Shown: positions 36,296-44,832, counted from the first letter of the stretch. The stretch is 64,000 bases of DNA from an uncultured Aquimarina sp. (GCA_947493035.1 CANLOW010000010.1:1-64000), one strand, 5' to 3'. Translations and numbers: made by a program. Notes: a model not told the origin generated them from the sequence alone.

Positions 36296-36352
36296 GTTTT
36301 ACTAATAGGATGCGAAGCATTCTCATATTCCATAAAACTTTTTTGTTTTTTT
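36296..36352 (-). promoter_or_regulatory. Conserved leader of VWA gene 1 (copy 1)
   Basis: This ~57-bp block upstream of the VWA gene is nearly identical (about 5 mismatches) to the block at 38326-38382, and its GGATGCG core lies 37-38 nt from the start codon in both cases. On the minus strand it reads TATGGAAT, then ~12 nt, then CGCATCC, preceded by a poly-A tract. GGAAT is a -35-like element for ECF sigma factors. Control by the ECF factor at 38510 is inference. Confidence 0.55.
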
Positions 36353-36437
36353 TATTAATTATTTCAAAACGATTTGATTTTGAGTGTATTGATGTTCTTG
36401 AAAGGAGTGGTGTCATAAAGGTTTCCTTAGCTATAGT

Positions 36438-38300
36438 TTATTTATTCAGAATAATTTTATTGTTGAATAATTTTTGATCTGTACCAGTATAATTCATTAG
36501 ATAAATTCCATTAGGATAACTAGAGATGTCAGTTGTAATGCTGTTGTTATCATTAATTGCTATGCGTTGAAGAATTTTACCAGAAATATCAGTCATAAAT
36601 AGTTCTTCTATTTTTCCATGAACATCAATATTTAAGATTCCAGAAGTCGGATTTGGGTAAAATTTACAATTCAAAGAAATACTATTGGGTAAGCTGTTTT
36701 TTGTGATACTATTCGAAAGTTTTTTTGAATTTGAAATAGTCTTCTCTATGGATTGAATGTTGTTATCGCATCCAACAACAGAAGTATATTGGTTAAAAAG
36801 TCGTACTAATAAATCATTCAATTTTTCGACTTCATAAGAATCAGTAGTTGGTTTTAAATGAGGATTTCCAATACCGCTATGATCTGTAGTAAAAACATAA
36901 GTGCCATTAGTGCAAAGCGCAAGAGATCGCATTAAGTATTCGGTGCTTTTATCAATACCACTTCCTACGATAGGAATTATTTTTATTCCTTTTTTAGCAG
37001 CCTTAAACGTTACAGATTGCATTCTTTTTATGTTTTCAGGACTCTGATGTGGTGGGGCGTCTAGTACAACAAATACCATTTTTGTTCTTGAAGAAGCATT
37101 CCAATCCATACCATCAATGGCAACCTCAAGTGCTTCGTCTATAGCTTCAGGGAAATCACCTCCGCCATTCGCTTCTTGGTTTTTGATGAAATTAATAGTT
37201 TTAGAGATATCATTTGATAGATTGGTTTTTCGAGTGAGATATGCATCTTTATGGTCTCTATAAAAAACACTACCAAGATTTAAAGTCAAATCAGGATTAT
37301 CTTTTTTAACCCTATTGATGACATCGTTTAATTCACTTTTTAGGTAATTGATTTCATCGCTCATTGAACCTGTTGCATCTACAACAAAAACAGCATCTAT
37401 TGTATTGGATATATTGCAGTTTTCATGGATAAGAATATGATTCATACCCTTATGAAACGGAATAGCTTCTTTCGTTTTATTTTTTTTATCGTTGTATGCA
37501 ATGGTAAAAGAATTGTAGTCTTTTTCAGAATCAGTACTGTTATTTGCCTTAAACATATTAGCCCATAGCTCAGCACGACCAAGATTATCTGTAATGGATG
37601 ACCATAAAGTATCTTTTTTATTATTGATTAAATGAACAGATCTACCAATAACAGGAACTCCATTTTGATTTTGGATCAGTACAGAGAATCTTTTCGTAGG
37701 AGAAATTTTCCAAGTTTCTTGATGTGCTCTCAAGTCATCTTGTGAAGTATCATTCCATAACTTCCATTTGTTAAAATCATTAATCTCACCAGCAGTCAAT
37801 GTGCCAGCCTTTGTGTCATTGCCATCAGATCGGACTTTAGTTGTACTAGCAGATTCCTCATAGTCAGAAATTTCATCTAATTCGCCTTCGATCGATTCAT
37901 ATTCTGTAGCTATAGGACTTGCTTTAGGAGTAGAAACTTTTTTTATTATACGAGAGGGTGTGTGGCAATCTATTGTCTTTGCTTCATAGCCTATTACCAC
38001 TACCTCAGATAAGGAAGCTTCATCAATTTCTAAATTAACATTAATTAAAGATACATCCTTGATAACAATTTTTTTAGTTGTAAAGCCTACATATTTGAAA
38101 ACAAGAACATCATTTTTTTGAGCTTCAATAAAATATTGACCATTAAAGTCAGAAAATGTTTCAGTTCTTTTATCCTCTACAGTGACGTTTACACCAGGAA
38201 GAGCAATTCCATCACCAGTAATTTTTCCAGAAATACGTATAGATTGACTTTGTATACCTAAAAAACAAAGTAAACAGAATAATATCGATATGGTTTTCAT
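36438..38300 (-). CDS. VWA-domain protein with CarboxypepD_reg and T9SS sorting domain
   Basis: The protein has 620 residues, with signal peptide 1-19 and a CarboxypepD_reg-like domain (21-92) ending LSEVVVIGYEAK. A linker (~110-195) leads to a second beta domain (~200-295) and a VWA domain with MIDAS DATGSMS (308-314) and VFVVLDAPPHQS. The C-terminus (~540-620, FYPNPTSGILNI...GIYLMNYTG) is a T9SS type A sorting domain, so it should be secreted through the type IX system and held on the surface. It probably arose with the preceding gene by duplication and acquired a different C-terminus. Confidence 0.88.
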   Translation of the reverse strand: MKTISILFCLLCFLGIQSQSIRISGKITGDGIALPGVNVTVEDKRTETFSDFNGQYFIEAQKNDVLVFKYVGFTTKKIVIKDVSLINVNLEIDEASLSEVVVIGYEAKTIDCHTPSRIIKKVSTPKASPIATEYESIEGELDEISDYEESASTTKVRSDGNDTKAGTLTAGEINDFNKWKLWNDTSQDDLRAHQETWKISPTKRFSVLIQNQNGVPVIGRSVHLINNKKDTLWSSITDNLGRAELWANMFKANNSTDSEKDYNSFTIAYNDKKNKTKEAIPFHKGMNHILIHENCNISNTIDAVFVVDATGSMSDEINYLKSELNDVINRVKKDNPDLTLNLGSVFYRDHKDAYLTRKTNLSNDISKTINFIKNQEANGGGDFPEAIDEALEVAIDGMDWNASSRTKMVFVVLDAPPHQSPENIKRMQSVTFKAAKKGIKIIPIVGSGIDKSTEYLMRSLALCTNGTYVFTTDHSGIGNPHLKPTTDSYEVEKLNDLLVRLFNQYTSVVGCDNNIQSIEKTISNSKKLSNSITKNSLPNSISLNCKFYPNPTSGILNIDVHGKIEELFMTDISGKILQRIAINDNNSITTDISSYPNGIYLMNYTGTDQKLFNNKIILNK

Positions 38301-38325
38301 AGTCTTAAAGTTTTAAAATGAATAT

Positions 38326-38382
38326 GTTTTACTAAAAGGATGCGTAGCACTCTTAAATTCCATAAAACTTTTTTTGTTTTTT
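38326..38382 (-). promoter_or_regulatory. Conserved leader of VWA gene 2 (copy 2)
   Basis: This is the second copy of the block described at 36296-36352. GGATGCG (38338-38344) lies 38 nt before the start codon and a poly-T tract (plus strand) lies at the far side. It faces the divergently transcribed ECF sigma gene across 209 bp. Confidence 0.55.
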
Positions 38383-38509
38383 ACAGCTATAAGGTTTCAG
38401 GTATCACTTATTTTCTTTTCAGAATAACGGATTTAAAATATTTAGGGATAAAAGATATAGGGTATAAATTCCGATACCCGATATCTCAAAAAGAACTATC
38501 TTTCCTCAT

Positions 38510-39100
38510 GTGAGGCATAGCTTAAAGCATTTACAAAAAGCAGAAGACGAAGTATTAGTAAATCATTTCGTTTCGGATGGAGACCTAGAAGTTCTAGGAA
38601 TGCTCTATCAGCGCTATATGCCTTTAGTTTATGGAGTATGTTTAAAATATTTAAAACAGCGAGAAAAAAGTCAAGATGCTGTTATGCAGATTTTCGAAGT
38701 GCTTATAAAAGAAATTCCTAAGCATAAAATAGACCGATTTAAAAGTTGGCTTTACGGAGTAAGCAGAAACTATTGTTTAATGCAATTGCGTAGTGCGAAT
38801 ACTCAAAAATCGAAAGTAGTTACCTTTTCTTCAGAAGCTTTTATGGAAAATACAGCGGTAGCGCACCCTATAGATGAGTCGGTTTCTCTATTAGATGCCA
38901 AAGAAGAAATATTAAAAGCGTGTTTAGAGAATTTAAAGGCACTACAAAAGCAATGTGTGACTGCTTTTTTTTACGAAGAAAAGTGTTACGAAGAAATTGC
39001 AATAGCCTTAAACGTTGAAGAGAAAAAAGTAAAAAGTAACTTGCAAAATGGAAAACGAAATCTAAAAATCTGTGTAGAAGAACAGCTGAAAAATAAGTGA
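38510..39100 (+). CDS. ECF-family RNA polymerase sigma factor
   Basis: The protein has 196 residues with sigma region 2 (MLYQRYMPLVYGVCLKYLKQREKSQDAVMQIF, then FKSWLYGVSRNYCLMQLR) and region 4 (QKQCVTAFFYEEKCYEEIAIAL...VKSNLQNGKRNLK). The start is GTG at 38510; the overlapping ATG at 38508 stops at once. Its end overlaps the GTG start of the next gene (GTGA), so the two are coupled as in sigma/anti-sigma pairs. The VWA gene pair is the likely target, given the shared leaders. Confidence 0.88.
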   Translation: MRHSLKHLQKAEDEVLVNHFVSDGDLEVLGMLYQRYMPLVYGVCLKYLKQREKSQDAVMQIFEVLIKEIPKHKIDRFKSWLYGVSRNYCLMQLRSANTQKSKVVTFSSEAFMENTAVAHPIDESVSLLDAKEEILKACLENLKALQKQCVTAFFYEEKCYEEIAIALNVEEKKVKSNLQNGKRNLKICVEEQLKNK

Positions 39101-40494
39101 AACAGTTAAAAAATAGATATCAACGTATTCTTGAATATTTAAAAGGGAACTTTTCAAATAAGGAACGTCATACACTTGAAAAAGAAGCTTTAGATGATCC
39201 TTTTTTACAAGATGCTTTAGATGGATTTGAAATTATTGAGACTGATGTTTTAGAAAAAGATATTAAAAAGTTAAGTGCTCAAATACAGTTGCGAACAGAA
39301 AAAAGAAAACGCCTTATTCCTTTGTTTTATTACCCAATTGCAGCATCACTATTACTGTTAATAGGTTTTTCTTTATGGTGGTTTAATGGATATCAAAGTT
39401 TGGAGGTACCACAAGAAATAGTAAATTCAGAAATAGAGGAAGAACCAAAGCAACCACAGTTTGTAGATCGTTCACAAGAGGTTGATATCACTAGCAAAGT
39501 TGCTTTTGAAGAAATCGAAGATGCTAAAGTAGTCAGTAGTAATAAAGAAGCATATCAAGCTGTTCCTAAACCACCAAACAACAAAGAAATAGTTGCTTCC
39601 ATACCAAAAAGAGATTTAAAAGAAACTCCTGCAGAGAAACCTGATTTTTCTGATATTGAAGAGGAAGCAGCTGATGTGCCAGAAATTGCAAATGAGTTAT
39701 CATCTGGGGTTAGTTCTGATCTAAGAATTGAAAAGCCTCAGCCTTTATCTTCTGCCAAAAAAGCAATAGATAGATCGGTAGCAAGTGAAGCAAAAGCAAT
39801 TGAAAAAATTCAGAGTATAGAAAATAAACCAAAATTAGAGCAAGTAGTATCAGATGAAAAAGAGGAGCAAGAAATAACTGATAATGATTTGGTTGCTGTG
39901 TTTGGAGTAGTCACCGATGATAATGGAGGGACTTTGCCAGGAGTAAACATTACAGTGAAGGGTAGTGCTTTAGGGACACAATCCGATTTTGATGGTCAAT
40001 ATCAATTGAATGTACACAAGGATGCAATTTTGCTATTTAATTATGTAGGTTTTGAAACAGAAGAAAGAATTGTGGATAGCGCTATTATTAACGTAGAGCT
40101 AGCAGAAGACCTAGCTGTTTTAAATGAAATTGTAGTCGTTGGTTACGGAGTTAAAAAGAAGCAAGACTTTAAGAGAATCATTAGAGATAGAAATACTAGC
40201 CCAGATGTTAATGCCATTCCGTTTAATGGTACCTCTACTGATTTTAAGGAATGGATTAAACAAAATCTTAATCCAAGTATTATGAATAAGCTTTCCGAAG
40301 AAAGTACTACCGTAAATATATCTTTTGTAGTTAGTGAATTTGGGAATTTGTATCAAGTTAGATTTGATACTGCTTTGGATAAAACAACTAAAAAAGAATT
40401 GAAGTCAATTATAAAGTCTAGTCCTAAGTGGAAGCCAGCTACACTTAAAGGAGCTTCTGTATCAGAAAAAGTCGAGTTGAAGTTGGTGTTTTAG
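39097..40494 (+). CDS. Membrane protein with anti-sigma-like N-terminus, CarboxypepD_reg and TonB-like C-terminus
   Basis: The protein has 465 residues. The cytoplasmic N-terminus (~1-72: ILEYLKGNFSNKERHTLEKEALDDPFLQDALDGFE) is the short helical segment found beside ECF factors in Bacteroidota. A membrane helix (~76-95) follows, then a long Pro/Glu/Lys-rich spacer (~100-265). A CarboxypepD_reg-like domain (~268-332, VFGVVTDDNGGTLPGVNITV) ends NEIVVVGYGVKK, and a TonB-C-like domain (~378-465, STDFKEWIKQNLNP...NISFVVSEFGNLYQVRF) closes the protein. The layout suggests transmission of an envelope signal to the sigma factor. The start is GTG, overlapping the sigma stop. Confidence 0.8.
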   Translation: MKQLKNRYQRILEYLKGNFSNKERHTLEKEALDDPFLQDALDGFEIIETDVLEKDIKKLSAQIQLRTEKRKRLIPLFYYPIAASLLLLIGFSLWWFNGYQSLEVPQEIVNSEIEEEPKQPQFVDRSQEVDITSKVAFEEIEDAKVVSSNKEAYQAVPKPPNNKEIVASIPKRDLKETPAEKPDFSDIEEEAADVPEIANELSSGVSSDLRIEKPQPLSSAKKAIDRSVASEAKAIEKIQSIENKPKLEQVVSDEKEEQEITDNDLVAVFGVVTDDNGGTLPGVNITVKGSALGTQSDFDGQYQLNVHKDAILLFNYVGFETEERIVDSAIINVELAEDLAVLNEIVVVGYGVKKKQDFKRIIRDRNTSPDVNAIPFNGTSTDFKEWIKQNLNPSIMNKLSEESTTVNISFVVSEFGNLYQVRFDTALDKTTKKELKSIIKSSPKWKPATLKGASVSEKVELKLVF

Positions 40495-40898
40495 TTGTAG
40501 ATAGCAATCAATACTACTATAATAATGCTTTTTATTTCTTACTTATTGAAGGCTCTCATTTGGTTAATGTTAAGTCTTTAATTAAAAACTGAAATGATTT
40601 CAGGATCGCGAGTCGCTAGTTCTTATTGATTATAGGTATTATAAATAATGTTTTTTTAAATGTCTTACGAGGTAGGATGAGTATTATTTTTACTTGGAAA
40701 TTTAAGAGTAATTTTAAAATTAATTTTATTGAATAACCGTAATCACTAACAATAAGAATTGCGTCATCCTAAACTTGTTTTAGATATTGTTAAGGGTCTT
40801 AAAATAAGTGTGATAAGGCTCTTTATCAAGTAAGCAATCACGAAAACGGCTGTAGTATTACTAATTACGGATATTCATTTAATTTTTAACATATTCGA
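40495..40898. other. Intergenic region before pxpA, 404 bp
   Basis: No gene or terminator is recognised. A relic of a common Bacteroidota intergenic palindrome is visible at 40760-40795. The rest is AT-rich, with no obvious promoter box in front of pxpA. Confidence 0.5.
40760..40795 (+). repeat. Relic of the GTCATnCTgAACTTG-type intergenic repeat
   Basis: GTCATCCTAAACTTG followed by TTTTAGATATTGTTAAGG keeps the central CTAAA-CTTG-TTTAG stem-loop of a palindrome that is scattered through many Bacteroidota genomes. The family name is from memory and cannot be checked here. Confidence 0.4.
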
Positions 40899-41633
40899 AT
40901 GCCTATTATAGATATTAATTGTGATGTTGGAGAAGGAGTTAATAATGAAGCATTGTTAATGCCTTACATTTCATCATGCAATATTGCTTGTGGCTCACAT
41001 GCAGGTGATGTAGCAACTATAGATCGAGTGATTACATTAGCGCAAGAGTATCAAGTAAATATTGGTGCACACCCTTCTTTTCCTGATCGAGAAAATTTTG
41101 GAAGACAAATAATGAATATTTCACTAGAAGCGTTAGAAGAAAGTTTGATACAACAAATAGAATTATTAAAAGAACGCTTACATCTTCAAGGAGGTCATTT
41201 GCATCATATTAAGGCACATGGGGCGTTGTATAACCTATCTGTCGTGGATAAAGCAATAGCTAAAGTTATTGTAAATGCAGTAAAAAAGACGGCTCCAAAA
41301 GTAATGCTATATGTACCATGTAATTCGATTATAGAGCAAGTAGCCAAAGAAGAGGCATTATTCATTAAATATGAGGTTTTTGCGGATCGTAATTATAATG
41401 ATGATTTAAGATTGGTTTCTCGTAGTGAAAAAAATGCTGTTATTAGTGATTTATCACAGGTAGTAACACATATTTTAACTATGGTTCTAGATCAACAGGT
41501 GAATACGATATCAGATAAATTAATGCCAATAAAAGCAGAAACCTGTTGCGTGCATGGAGATAATAAAGCTGCCATTGAGATCGTAAAACAGATTCACCGG
41601 TCATTAACCCAAAAAGGAATTGTAATTGCGTAG
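40899..41633 (+). CDS. pxpA: 5-oxoprolinase subunit PxpA (LamB/YcsF family)
   Basis: The protein has 244 residues. It has the family signature DINCDVGEG (4-12), SCNIACGSHAGD, GAHPSFPDRENFGR and HHIKAHGALYN (~110-120). With PxpB and PxpC it forms the ATP-dependent 5-oxoprolinase that opens pyroglutamate to glutamate. It is the first gene of a tight three-gene operon, overlapping pxpB by 8 nt. Confidence 0.93.
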   Translation: MPIIDINCDVGEGVNNEALLMPYISSCNIACGSHAGDVATIDRVITLAQEYQVNIGAHPSFPDRENFGRQIMNISLEALEESLIQQIELLKERLHLQGGHLHHIKAHGALYNLSVVDKAIAKVIVNAVKKTAPKVMLYVPCNSIIEQVAKEEALFIKYEVFADRNYNDDLRLVSRSEKNAVISDLSQVVTHILTMVLDQQVNTISDKLMPIKAETCCVHGDNKAAIEIVKQIHRSLTQKGIVIA

Positions 41634-42360
41634 TGATTTAGTATATAAACCCTTTGGAGATCGTGCAATTTTAATCGAATGGCCAACTCAAATAGATGAA
41701 TTAATTTTAAAAGATATTATTCAATTTAAAGAGGGTATTATTTTAAGTTATGAAAAGAAATATATTGAAGATATAGTTATAGGATATAATTCATTAACCA
41801 TTGTATATGTTAGTACGATTGCTGATTTTTTTAAAGAAAAAGAAATCTTAACATCAATTTACAAGAGTAGTGACGACTTTGAAAACAGTGGAGTAACGTT
41901 ATGGAGGATACCTGTCTGTTATGATGAAGTATTTGGAATTGACTTAGAAGAAATGGCTGTCACTTTACAACTATCCAAAGAAGATATTATTCGATTACAT
42001 ACGCAAACAATATATACTGTTTATTTTATTGGGTTTTTGCCAGGCTTTTTATACCTCGGCGGATTACTAGACGAATTGAAGATTAAAAGAAAATCAACTC
42101 CTAGATTGTCAGTAGCCAAAGGATCAGTCGCTATTGGAGGAGCGCAAACAGGTATTTATCCTATGGATAGTGCTGGTGGTTGGAATATTATGGGAAAAAC
42201 ACCGATTTCATTTTTTAATACATCAGAAGCGAATCCTTGCTTTGCTAAGTCAGGAGATAAAATTCAATTTATTCCGATTAGTATAGCTGAATTTAATAAA
42301 CTTACGCTAGAAATAGAATTAGGAATCTATGAATTAGAAAAGACTGTTATCAATGATTAA
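41626..42360 (+). CDS. pxpB: 5-oxoprolinase subunit PxpB (KipI family)
   Basis: The protein has 244 residues. The family blocks IGFLPGFLYLGG (~137-148), RKSTPRLSVAKGSVAIGGAQTG-type and YPMDSAGGWNIMGKTP are present. The start is TTG at 41626, inside the end of pxpA; no ATG gives the conserved N-terminus VYKPFGDRAILIEW. The stop overlaps the pxpC ATG. In Bacillus the KipI homologue was first described as a kinase inhibitor, but the co-occurrence with pxpA and pxpC supports the oxoprolinase role. Confidence 0.92.
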   Translation: MRSDLVYKPFGDRAILIEWPTQIDELILKDIIQFKEGIILSYEKKYIEDIVIGYNSLTIVYVSTIADFFKEKEILTSIYKSSDDFENSGVTLWRIPVCYDEVFGIDLEEMAVTLQLSKEDIIRLHTQTIYTVYFIGFLPGFLYLGGLLDELKIKRKSTPRLSVAKGSVAIGGAQTGIYPMDSAGGWNIMGKTPISFFNTSEANPCFAKSGDKIQFIPISIAEFNKLTLEIELGIYELEKTVIND

Positions 42361-43198
42361 AGTATTAACATCCAAGTTTGGAGTTTCTGTACAAGATCTT
42401 GGAAGAACGGGTTTTAGGAATATGGGAGTTCCTGTATCGGGAGCTATGGATCATTATTCAGCGAAATTAGCCAACTTATTAGTTAATAATGAAGAAGACC
42501 TAGCAGTACTAGAAATCACTTTTGGTGGCTGTAAGTTACTATTCGAAAGTGATTGTGTTATAAGTATTACAGGAGCAGACTTTTCTGCAACTATCGACAA
42601 TATAAAAGTAAAGCATAATTCGATTTTATATTGTCAAAAAGGAGCAACTTTGTCATTCGGGAAAAGAGTTTTTGGAACACGAACTTATATTGCTGTGCAA
42701 AAAGGCTTTCAGACAGAAATAGCATTAAAAAGTAAGAGTAATTATAATGGTATTACTTTATTAAGTACCATTAGTAAAAGGGCTACATTACCAATAATTC
42801 CTATTAAAAAGATCAATATAAAAGGTTGCGCCTCTGTAAAAGTGAATATGGATCATTTTGATTCAAGAATAATAGAATGTTATAAAGGACCAGAGTTTGA
42901 TCTTTTATCTGAAATGCAAAAACAGCAGTTGCTAGACACACGTTTTTCTATTTCTTCTAATAACAGTAGGATGGGGTATCAATTAAATGAATTGGTGACC
43001 AATGACTTTTCTTCAATGTTAACTTCAGCGGTATTACCAGGTACGCTACAATTGACCCCTTCTGGAAAATTAATTGTATTGATGAGAGACTGTCAAGTCA
43101 CAGGGGGATACCCAAGAGTACTACAATTGTCTGAAAATGCTATTGATAGGTTAGGACAAAAAACAACTGGAGATCGTATTCATTTTGTTTTGTCGTAA
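42353..43198 (+). CDS. pxpC: 5-oxoprolinase subunit PxpC (KipA family)
   Basis: The protein has 281 residues, slightly short for the family. Conserved blocks are VQDLGRTGFRNMGVPVSGAMD (~14-34), NEEDLAVLEITFGG, CYKGPEFDLL, SNNSRMGYQL and LPGTLQLTPSGKLIVLMRDCQVTGGYPRV. It completes the PxpABC complex. The ATG overlaps the pxpB stop. The 3' end overlaps the minus-strand remnant of a WYL regulator (43180-43299). Confidence 0.92.
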   Translation: MIKVLTSKFGVSVQDLGRTGFRNMGVPVSGAMDHYSAKLANLLVNNEEDLAVLEITFGGCKLLFESDCVISITGADFSATIDNIKVKHNSILYCQKGATLSFGKRVFGTRTYIAVQKGFQTEIALKSKSNYNGITLLSTISKRATLPIIPIKKINIKGCASVKVNMDHFDSRIIECYKGPEFDLLSEMQKQQLLDTRFSISSNNSRMGYQLNELVTNDFSSMLTSAVLPGTLQLTPSGKLIVLMRDCQVTGGYPRVLQLSENAIDRLGQKTTGDRIHFVLS

Positions 43199-43299
43199 AT
43201 ATCGTTGGCTCGTTCTAATTTTTTCTTAATTCGTTTTCTCAAATTCTTAGGAGATAATACTTCAATATGTTCTCCAAAGCCAAGGATTAACCGTTCAAA
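43180..43299 (-). pseudogene. C-terminal remnant of a WYL-domain transcriptional regulator
   Basis: On the minus strand, codons from 43299 down to a TGA at 43180-43182 read FERLILGFGEHIEVLSPKNL followed by RKRIKKKLERANDIYDKTK. ILGFGEHIEVLSPKNLRKRI is the typical C-terminal block of YafY/WYL regulators. An in-frame TGA lies directly upstream of the fragment, and no further WYL or HTH sequence continues beyond it. It is therefore a ~39-codon tail of a deleted gene. Its last 19 bases overlap the pxpC 3' end on the other strand. Confidence 0.65.
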
Positions 43300-43564
43300 T
43301 CAAAATTATAATCTACTAATAACCTGAGTTCGATTAATAATCTAGAAATGTCATGTCGAGTGATATTTCGAAATGGAATGTAGAAAAAATTAGAACGAGA
43401 GATACATTTCGATACAATTTTATTTCGTTTCACTACATAAAATCACTCAATGTGACAAGATTTTGAGTTTTAAAATATAAATTGAAATCAGGTTAATAGA
43501 GAAATATCAATGCTATCATTTTCATTTTGTTGTACTATTTTTTGAGAAGCATGAAAGGGATTAG
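43199..43564. other. Intergenic region pxpC/TPR gene, 366 bp
   Basis: It holds the WYL regulator remnant (to 43299) and a 107-bp palindromic element (43350-43456). The rest, up to the TPR gene, shows nothing recognisable. Confidence 0.6.
43350..43456. repeat. 107-bp palindromic intergenic repeat (REP/MITE-like)
   Basis: GTCATGTCGAGTGAT (43350-43364) and ATCACTCAATGTGAC (43442-43456) are imperfect inverted ends (11 of 15 positions). The inner sequence is also loosely self-complementary (GGAATGTAGAAAAAATT against AATTTTATTTCGTTTCACTACA), so the whole element can fold into one long hairpin. The motif GTCATnTCGAGTG resembles dispersed repeats I recall from other Flavobacteriia. It codes for nothing and sits beside a decayed gene. 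Confidence 0.55.
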
Positions 43565-44062
43565 ATGTCCGATTCTTTTCCAAAGAATGCCTCTAGAGGC
43601 TACGATGCTGACTGGGAAGAAGCTTGTGAATCCTTGCATTATGCTTTATCATATGAAGAGGATCATCCAGCAGCACTTTGCTTGTTAGGAAATATCAATG
43701 CAGAATGTTTTTCAAATTATGAAATAGCATTTGAATGTTTTGATAAAGTGATCTCGAATCATCCTGAGTATTTAGAAGTATATTATGTATACGCTAGAAT
43801 ATTGATTTGGGCAGATGAAATTGAGCGTTCTCAGCGTTTGATTTATCATGCTTTAAAATTAAAAGGCATTGATAAAGCACAATTGTATTGCATTTTAGGA
43901 CAAGGCTTAGAGATAAAACGACAATATAGATTAGCAAAACGCATTTTAGATCAAGCGATTTTAGAAACGTATAATGACAGTTATATCGACTTTTTAAAAG
44001 ATGAAAAACGACGTATTCAAAAAAAAATAAAATTGTTTAAGAAAACTAGCTATAGTATTTAA
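43565..44062 (+). CDS. Tetratricopeptide repeat protein
   Basis: The protein has 165 residues with about three to four TPR-like helical pairs (DWEEACESLHYALSYEEDHPAALCLLGNI, NYEIAFECFDKVISNHPEYLEVYYVYARI, DEIERSQRLIYHALKLKG, QYRLAKRILDQAILE) and a basic tail. There is no signal peptide, so it is cytoplasmic and binds unknown partners. The first ~10 residues (MSDSFPKNASR) are less TPR-like and the true start is uncertain. Confidence 0.75.
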   Translation: MSDSFPKNASRGYDADWEEACESLHYALSYEEDHPAALCLLGNINAECFSNYEIAFECFDKVISNHPEYLEVYYVYARILIWADEIERSQRLIYHALKLKGIDKAQLYCILGQGLEIKRQYRLAKRILDQAILETYNDSYIDFLKDEKRRIQKKIKLFKKTSYSI

Positions 44063-44141
44063 GGTGCATAAATGTTGTTAGTAAGTTATTTAAATTGTTT
44101 CTAGTTGAGGTTTTTAGTAACTTATATAAAAACAAAAGGTT

Positions 44142-44387
44142 ATGGCGATACGATTAGGAAACAGTTGTGTGAATTGCGAAAATTTAACAGCGAATGAAGA
44201 GTGCTCGATACACCAAGTAAAAGTGAGTGATAATTATACTTGTGATAGTTTTGAAATGAAAATGGCGTTAAAGGATGATCCCAATTGCAGTACATGTTCT
44301 CGTTTTCAGACAGCAACATGTGCTCGACCAAATAAGGCTGCAATAGGGATGCTTTGTTCTCATTGGGCACCCCAAGGGACGGCATAA
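44142..44387 (+). CDS. Small Cys-rich protein, possible metal-binding
   Basis: The protein has 81 residues with eight cysteines, arranged SCVNCENL, ECSIH, YTCDSF, NCSTCSRF, TCARP and LCSHWAP. Two CxxC pairs plus single Cys/His residues suggest one or two zinc or iron-sulfur sites. No signal peptide is visible. The opposite strand is also open here, but only this strand gives a coherent motif pattern. The family function is unknown. Confidence 0.65.
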   Translation: MAIRLGNSCVNCENLTANEECSIHQVKVSDNYTCDSFEMKMALKDDPNCSTCSRFQTATCARPNKAAIGMLCSHWAPQGTA

Positions 44388-44439
44388 TAAAAAGTTGATT
44401 TATTCTTGAATAAAGGTTTTAATAGTCACTGTTTAATTA

Positions 44440-44580
44440 ATTGCTTTGGGGCAAGTATATCAGGAATATAGTTGAAAACAGCTTTTGCTGATATTCAGTG
44501 CAAGTACCAGAGAATTCAATCTAGAATACGGGATTAAATAATATAGCGTCTTTGATTTCAATCAAAGGCGCTTGTTGTTT
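44440..44580 (+). ncRNA. Candidate structured RNA ending at a terminator
   Basis: Several nested pairings are visible: ATATCAG (44457-44463) with CTGATAT (44490-44496), a CAGC-TTTT-GCTG hairpin inside, and then the terminator stem. It could be a small RNA (a 6S-like RNA is one possibility) or a degraded sequence. Support is weak and based on pairing alone. Confidence 0.25.
44546..44580 (+). terminator. Intrinsic terminator
   Basis: GCGTCTTTGATT (44546-44557) pairs with AATCAAAGGCGC (44560-44571), with one G-U pair and a very tight loop, followed by TTGTTGTTTT. It ends transcription of the small Cys-rich gene or of an RNA upstream of it. Confidence 0.7.
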
Positions 44581-44832
44581 TATATAGCTTATTTTAATCT
44601 ATTCAAGTATTTTTTTAATGCTAGTTTTTATAGGAGTTTTTGAATACTATAGAAGTAAAAAAAGGCTTAAATATGAGATTCTCCCTAGAATAGTAATGGT
44701 TGATCGATTGATAAAAGATTTTATTGAAGAATAATTTTATTTCTATAGATGATAAAGGATTGAAGGAAGTGATTTTGGTTGTAGATAATAATAACAAGAA
44801 TGTGTATTATTTTTAAAGTAGGGTATGTGATA

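Noticed and set aside
44140..44385. Minus-strand 81-residue frame opposite the Cys-rich gene
   Set aside because: The plus-strand frame has a clear Cys-pair pattern and a plausible start; the opposite frame shows none.
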